A DNA stretch of 64,000 nt from NCBI GenBank assembly GCA_001600455.1, contig BCKC01000001.1:682001-746000 (forward strand). The letters are read 5' to 3'. Positions 57,177-64,000 of this stretch are shown in pieces. The translations under genes were made by a program, and so were the position numbers. The number at the start of each line of letters is the position of its first letter. The stretch's first letter is position 1. The notes under the pieces were generated by a model, which saw only the letters and a program-made list of their open reading frames with translations, was not told the origin of the DNA and searched no databases. This DNA is from Endocalyx cinctus. Its lineage: Eukaryota; Ascomycota; Sordariomycetes; Amphisphaeriales; Apiosporaceae.

Positions 57177-60100
57177 AGTCTCTAATTTTAGTAGTCAAAG
57201 CTTCGCAAGGTTATAGGGATTAAGAGTAGATTACTTTAGCCTTTCTTTCCCGTCTTTCTGAACCTTATGTATTTTAGCTTTAGCTATAATATGTTCAAGA
57301 ATCCGAACTTAGCGCGGATAAATATCAAGTGATAATAGGAGAAGCTGGGGCCCTGGTTGTTTGTTACCAAGTGACAAGTACAAAGATTTGTTTGCCATTG
57401 ATTTCAGTCTCCGTTTGCTGATTCTGGGACCAAGTCCTGTCGAGTCACGACAAGAGAGTTCTTCGTTAAATAGACATATCAGTCTTCCAGCGCGCCAGGC
57501 TGGCATATGGAACAGCCAACTTATATCATATGTTGGTGAATGAGATCGTTTCAAAGCTTAGGGCGCTATTCAGTGAAAGGAAGGAAGTTTCTTTGTCACA
57601 ACTGATACAGAACGTGGTCTTTGTCTATTACCTTTCTATCAGGGATTGTTAATCACTCAATAATAAGTGCCTGAGTATGACAATGCTAAAAGTGGTAGCT
57701 ACATTTCACACCGTCCCAAGCTCTTACTATTTCAATTATCATAATTAATAGCTGTTGTGCTTGTGACTTGGTCCTTGTAAGCCATCGCGGGCGTGGTTTT
57801 TTTTTTTTTTTTATAAAGAGCTGTAGGTACATACACTAAACTTTCTTCTCCGATATAATCAAGATCTGAGGATATCGAGTTGGTCGTCATGCAGTGAAAC
57901 AATATAGAGCCTATCATCATATTCATAATTTACTGCGGTTTAGAGTATCTATATTTCTCTTCCGTAAACTCTTATTATGTGGGTTCTATTTTTAAAATAC
58001 AATAATAGTCCACCTCTTGAATAGAAAAGAACCAACTGTAGAACTAACAAGCCGGCGCGAAGTACCGTCCTGGAACGCGCTGACAGCTAGAATAGGGGGT
58101 GTTATGGCTGCCTCTTTATTGTCCCCGTTATACTTCAGCGGTCTAACCTTTCATCTCGGCCTCGGAAAGGTTTACGTGCGTTAATACCGAAGCTTGACAA
58201 CTAATTTGTAAGGCTGTGCAGTTTACGTCTTCCTGGTATTTGTAATCACTACGTATTATTTTATTCATCCCGAGGCTTTTATGAACAGGGATTTGCATGT
58301 GGTGTTTCCCGGTGTCTCGTGACTATATGAGGACGGCAGCTTTCTGCGAATATAGCGCATTTTCTCATGTTATACTGTTGATTATGACTGAATTTTGTTG
58401 CTTATGTGATTAAAATATGTGTGTGTATCACGCTACAGCATTAGAGCTTGGATACAGCCAGCATTGTATGTGGACTGATATTTATCGATCCTAGCACCTC
58501 GACGCCGCCTTTGTTGAGTTCTACGACGGAGAGAGTGACGAAATTTTGAAAATGAGAAAGCAAGTAACGTTAGCCATCACGTTTAAGGCAAGTAGCAGTT
58601 ATGGTGTGATACAACTAGCCATATCTTTAAAGCATCATTGCAAATAAATCAATTCAAAAAAAAAAAAATAAAAAAAAATAAGTAAATAAATAAATGGTAT
58701 TTCGCGAGGACTTAGATAATTTAATGTTGCACAGTACCTACCTCTATTACAGGGTCATAATTATTGAGTGGAATGGACACTGGACAGCGAGTTCACTTGG
58801 CTGACCTTGCTACACCGCTAATCCACCTCCTCTCTCCGCTCTAATTATATTCAGCATGGAACGTTTGTCAACATAGTTGATGAATTATAGGGGTAGGCAA
58901 GAGATATTAAGTTGGGAAGACATGAAATTTATCATCTCTCGTGCTCCCCGTCGTCGGATCATATAGGTGTCATTTAGCCAATGAACTAAACCGGAAATCC
59001 TTAAGCCCCTTAAATAAGCAAGACATGTTTTGGTGCAGATGTCGCCGATGTTTATACCATCAGAGTTGCTTTGGCGTCTAGATCAAACAGATAACAAGCT
59101 ATAGTGTCTGATTTGGTGAGTTTCTCGATGGGAATAGGAAACCTTTTCATATTTATTATAAAAGCATTCTCCCACAACTAGTTATCCTTTAGCTCGATAC
59201 TGAGCCAATGCCTTTTGAATACCCATATAACTAATCATTTCGAGCTTAAATATGTGTATATTGTGCATTACTCGCTAAAAGTATAGCATGTTGAATACTT
59301 ATGTACTAGTTAAATGTGATAATTAAGATGTTTATAAAGACTTTCTTGTCTAAAAGAAAGGAATGAGCGAAGGAAACATTTTAATAAAATGACTCTGAAG
59401 TTGGAGTCAAGAGAGATGTATAATTCTCCTTAATAACTATGGACTTGATCGGCGTATATCATGCACGAATGCTAAAATAGGAGGTGAGCTCACAGCCTAT
59501 ACAAAGGCCCGAGTCTCGAACATAGGGGAAGATCAAGCTAGCCTCTGATATAATGCATGGCTGCTAGTGCGGTGTAGTACACAGAGTTAGAGTAGCTATA
59601 TGAGACTCAGGTAAATTCAACAGGACAAAACTCGATAGAACGAACTAAGAAAGGTAGGCATATTCAACTAATTTTAGGTATCAAATTTGATCTAGCTATG
59701 GAGATGTTTTGTTTTGAGGCAGAGACGCCATGTACGCAGTGCATATTGCCCAAACAGGTTGAAGATGACATGATTATTTTCTAAGGTATCTCCTTAGGTG
59801 TTATCAAGTTTCTTTTAAAACTCTAGAGCCATTTATTATTATCTGGTCAGTCTAGTCATATTTACCATGTTGATCGTCAGAATGCATCACCCCCTTTTGC
59901 TTTTGCGGGGGCTACGGTATTAGTCACAGTGAGTAGCTAACTATATCATATTGAAGAACCAAGCAGGTGATTTTCCAGCTTCTGACATATGCTCTTATAC
60001 CTACCTACCCAAGAGGATAACACGAGAAGGATTCTTAGTACCTACTGCAAACGCACTAAACTAACGCCACAGGGAGCTGTTTAGAGGTTACGAATTGTTT

Positions 60101-62392
60101 AACCACCGTCGTCTCTTACGTATCTGCGTTATTTTACCATTCTACTCAGCTTGGAATTCGTTCTGTTCTCCCAACACTACCTATACTTGTACTTACTACC
60201 AGTCACATCTAGAGTATAGTAACGCTGTCAGTGCCCTGCGGGCACAGAGCCCGACCGATCTAACATGAACAATTAGACAGTCATAGTAGGAGGCGCAAGC
60301 GCAGGTTTACATATACGGTCATAGTCTGCAGACCAGAGTGTTACTACTTTTACTCCCATCAACGACAAAAAAAAAAAAAAAAAGACCACTGGCATGAGTC
60401 GGTTCTAGAGTTGACATCGACAAGGGGACGCTGAAGTGTGGAATTCTTTCGTCCATTCAAGCTGACACGGTCGTTGGGTAGCCACAATGGGCATGGCTTA
60501 ACCCTAATAAGATTCGTTAATGACACGACCATCTTTCAAGTCCTAATACGAATCTTTGGCTAAGTCGGCACGACAGCACTGATACAGTAGTACGGACGTG
60601 AAAAATCACCTTGGGCAGTGTCGTAAAAGGCATAACAATTACATGATATCGGGTTCCCTTAAAGGCGAAAGTACACATCTCTCTAAGATGTGTGATACTT
60701 CATGCGAAGGCGTGCATAAGGGTGTGATAATCTTTAAACAACGCAGCTGGTCAGCCTGGGTCGTCCTCTCTATGCCTTGCTTGATCCTCGTGGCCGAGGT
60801 AGCACGCAAGAAGAGGATAACCGTCGTATAAACCCGTATCTGTCGCTGTCGCGATTAACGGAAGATTCGTATCCGCTCAGCAAGACCATCTGGATGCCGT
60901 TATGGATCGACACGCAAGTTGGAGATTGGGCGCGAACGAGACGGGTGACCAATAATTCTAGCGAAATCATAATTTAAATCAAGAGTGCTTATCCAAAGAA
61001 GATATACACAGTAGAATTGGATTTTACTTGGAGAAAAAAAAAAGGGAGGCTGGATAAAGTCGTGTTGGATGAAAGCCCCATTGAAACCCAACGTCCAGAG
61101 CTGTGGAGTGAAGATTTATTGGATGCCGGGGTGGAAAAGTGCAACCAAACAGAAGACACCCGAAGTTCCGGATGGAGAAATAATATTAGAAATATCAAGT
61201 TAGCATCAGCTGAGTCACGAATCCATGAAAGTGCGTGCGGATTCACTGTGAGAGAAGAAGTCCGGTGCGCATCGAAGATGGAGTATTAGCAGTATGTATA
61301 TGGCTTCTACCAGATCGCGGCCCACAACCATTTGCGAATTTCTAAGATACGAGGACAGATTCGCGATGCGCAGTTTTCTCCAAGACACCGTGTGAATCAT
61401 CTCGATCGACGAGAAGGTATGTGAAGTATTCAAGAGATTCTTGGGATGAATCATGGATGCCCGACAGCTAGGTTTGGTCGCTACTTGAAAATGAGAGGTT
61501 TTCAAGATATCACTGCTATGTTGTCGTCGCATTATCTCACCGGTTTCTGCAGTCATCGCGCATAAGAGACAGTTTAAAATGAAATAACGAGCTTGATCAT
61601 ACGTAACGTGCGAAAGGCACCTACTTGAATGACGACGATGCTCAGTGTCAATTGATTTTGAGGGAGAAATAAAAAAAAATGAGGTCCCGCGTTGACCAAT
61701 GAGAATTTACCGCGGCTTATCGCGTGACTGGCTGGCCACTGATAGCCAAAAAACCCAATGTGTTGGCTTGGCTGCAGTATTTTTAGATAGGAGTAATCCT
61801 TTAAACGCCTGTATCTTATGTGGAGTTATGGAGTTATAATACGTGTAAGTGTATGAAAGAACCTTGACGTCTTGGGTAGTTAGTCATAGCTGTCTTTTTT
61901 CGCGGATATTGGCAATTAAAACGCACACGATTGTGATATGCCTAACCTAATATATCATGGCGATTACCTCTACTTGGGGCGATTTACAGCGCCCAATTAC
62001 ACCATAGGTTGAAAGAATGTCCACGTCTAGGGACCCGTTGTCTACTGCGCAGCTGCATTCTGGGAGGGATCGGGATCCGGTAGCATACATATACTGTTAG
62101 CCGGGACCACGGTAACAATGCTACCTGAGTTGGGTATTGGTCGCAGAGCCGCAGGGTCCCATTAGAAATAGAGTCGACGTCCACTTTTTGTGGGATAAAT
62201 ATGCCAGCATGAATAACTAACGAAGCTAACATAATTCCCCAGTTCTTCTCTTGTTCCAAGTTCGTGCGAATGATCACGATACTCTTTGGCACGTTCCTAG
62301 TTCTTTTCTATACTTTATTATCTAATATTTCGAATCTATCCCCCAATCACTCTCCCCCTTCTTGTCCAATTCTTCCCCTCCTGATCGCAAGG
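57177..62392. other. Long gene-poor stretch
   Basis: More than 5 kb without a gene I can support. AT-rich; contains A17 at 60367-60383, T- and A-rich runs, and between 60598 and 61556 several mutually overlapping short open frames on both strands (longest 113 codons, minus strand, 61556-61215, ATG start). None resembles a known family or shows splice support. It could be decayed sequence, a lineage-specific gene or the promoter region of the coiled-coil gene. Confidence 0.5.
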
Positions 62393-64000
62393 ATGAGCTC
62401 GAGCGAGAGCCTGGAGACTTTGGTAAAAGTCATCCAGAATTTGGCTGGAGAGAATTTCTTCAAAGAACTTGAGGCGCTTGTATCACAAAATGACGAACTC
62501 AAGAAGAAAAATGCCTCGCTGGACTCGAGTAACGACCAACTCGCTGATAAGCAGTCGGAGCTCAATAAGAGATGCATTGACAAGGATAACGTGATCCAGG
62601 AAAAGGGGCAAGAGATAGATACTCTCAATGAAAGCAACAAAGGCTTAATGGAGAAGGTTGAAATGATCGAGAGGCAAGTAGAGGAACTAACCGCGTCGCT
62701 CGAGGAAGCTTCTCAGGTCAGAGCCAGGCTAGAAGAGGATGTCAGCAAGGGCGAAACTATGGTAGCAGACCTTGAGACAAATCTCGAACAGGAGAAAACG
62801 AGATACGAAGAATTGAGCGTCGCCGAGCAAGCGGCCAAGGATGAGATACAGAAGCTTCAGACCGAGCTGCAGGAAACTAGAGCCAGTCTGAATCATCTAG
62901 AATCTTTCGCTTGCAAGTTGACAGACACGCCGATAGAGACCATGTGAGTTTTGCCTACCCCTCTAGATGAATGGACCCATTTTGCTGACCTATAATTATT
63001 AGTCAAAACAGGATGCTTGCTATATTCGCATCCGCACACGATCTCATAATCAAGTACCTCGGCGACGATCTCGACGAAAACATTGTGATGAGGGACATGA
63101 GCTTCGGCGTTCTACAAAGTCATCCGAGCGTCAAGAGCTCGGTTCCTTTGCCGATGAGCAACTCTCTGCAGGCGAAGCAGATGCGAGTTGCGGCGGGCTT
63201 AATAGTCTTCGCGTCTTCGCTGGTCCAGCATATCTTCCGAGCTAGCTACCTTTTGGAAAAGAACGAACTTCCAAACTATCTAGCTACTCTCTCGATGGAA
63301 CAACCTGCTAGAGAGGCACATCTTCGCGCGGTGCTACTTGATACCTACCCCGAGGATCAGCGGGAGAATGGGATTGAGCGTGTCGATAACGTCGTAGCCG
63401 AAGTGAACGCCTGTATCCTCCCTCTTCTCACAACTTCGAAAGGTGAAGAGTTCAGCTTTTCTCTGCGAGAGCTTTGCAATTCCATCTGCGATCACTGGAT
63501 GGTGCTGCAAAAGTGCAAGGCGAAGGTGGAACCAGATTTTGGAGAGTTCGACGAGGAGTTTGAACAAGATTACGGTGAGGATGAGTGGGACATGTTTCCC
63601 ATAATCACCCCACCACCAAGCGAACCCACCGCACCCAGTTCGCCCCTCCCCCCAGAGGAAGACGACGCTGCACCGGCCAACACTAACGGCTGTACCACAG
63701 AGCCCCATACCCCTCCCAAAAGCCCCCTCAACAGCTCTGCCCGCGGTTCTCCTTATTATGGCGCCGAGAACTCGGTATATCGCCAGCCTAGTTACGACGA
63801 CAAAATAGTGCTCGTATGGCCGGCTTTCGCGTTGGTTTCGGATGGAAAACGCGAAATTCTGACTAAGGGCTACATCCTTCCTCAAGAGCAGATCGAGGCA
63901 ACCAAAGGTGAGAAGTTCGCAATGCCGGTACACATGTCTAAACGAGTAGCTCGACAGCGGATGCGGAACTTGTCTGTCCACCGCAAGTCTTTTTTATTAC
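62393..64000 (+). CDS. Coiled-coil protein, uncharacterised, 5' part; continues beyond the right edge
   Basis: Two exons in view, 62393-62943 and 63003 to the edge. The start is MSSSESLETLVKVIQNLAGE. Residues about 20-165 form one long heptad-rich coiled coil (ELKKKNASLDSSNDQLADKQ, then MEKVEMIERQVEELTAS). A helical, non-repetitive domain follows (NRMLAIFASAHDLIIKYL, VAAGLIVFASSLVQHIF). A Pro/Ser/Glu-rich linker with SP and TP sites (APSSPLPPEEDD, TPPKSPLNSS) comes next, then an ordered segment KIVLVWPAFALVSDGKREIL with GYILPQEQIEA. I believe related proteins exist in other filamentous ascomycetes, but I know no function. No signal peptide or membrane segment in the visible part. Confidence 0.82.

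Overview
The window looks like nuclear DNA of a filamentous ascomycete (Pezizomycotina, probably a Sordariomycete). The evidence is short GT-AG introns of about 45-170 bases, GC-rich exons in AT-rich intergenic DNA with microsatellites, and lineage-typical families: a SepA/Bni1-type formin, a DUF7708-NACHT STAND protein, an AIM32/CYC2 pair, an alcohol-oxidase-type GMC enzyme and a DFG5/DCW1 mannosidase. I found no rRNA, tRNA, CRISPR array or intact transposon. Gene models were built by hand from splice signals, reading phase and remembered family alignments. For multi-exon genes all exon phases add up to one uninterrupted frame.

Layout, left to right. 0-5 kb: 6-phosphofructo-2-kinase (minus, runs off the left edge) is divergent from TOM40 (plus). 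5.7-6.7 kb: a small secreted protein with a Pro/Glu repeat tail. 7.4-9.1 kb: a decayed coding remnant. 10.3-12.5 kb: alcohol oxidase (minus). 15.2-22.7 kb: a large STAND/NLR-like gene (minus) whose C-terminus carries an SGF29-type tandem Tudor domain, divergent from an HLTF/RAD5-like SNF2 helicase (plus). 23.2-27.3 kb: a mitochondrial IFI6/ISG12-family protein (minus) and a SET protein with a putative signal peptide (plus). 28-31 kb: GTP cyclohydrolase I (minus) divergent from TAF11 (plus). 32-34.6 kb: an unrecognised acidic-tailed protein and a GPI-anchored GH76 mannosidase. 36.5-39.7 kb: AIM32 and CYC2-like, two mitochondrial redox genes in tandem. 40.2-45.5 kb: formin (minus). 47.5-53.3 kb: a small conserved membrane protein, a RING-like protein and HUS1. 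54-57.2 kb: a secreted 413-residue protein convergent with a proline-iminopeptidase-like hydrolase. 57.2-62.4 kb: a gene-poor stretch. 62.4 kb to the right edge: a coiled-coil protein cut by the window end.

Most genes are single-copy housekeeping functions: glycolytic control, protein import, TFIID, checkpoint clamp, pterin synthesis, polarity and cell wall. The accessory and most unusual part is 15-23 kb. There an NLR-like signalling ATPase fused to a domain of the kind that reads histone H3K4 methylation sits head-to-head with a chromatin-remodeller-type helicase. The putatively secreted SET protein and the Pro/Glu-repeat secreted protein are the other notable accessory genes.
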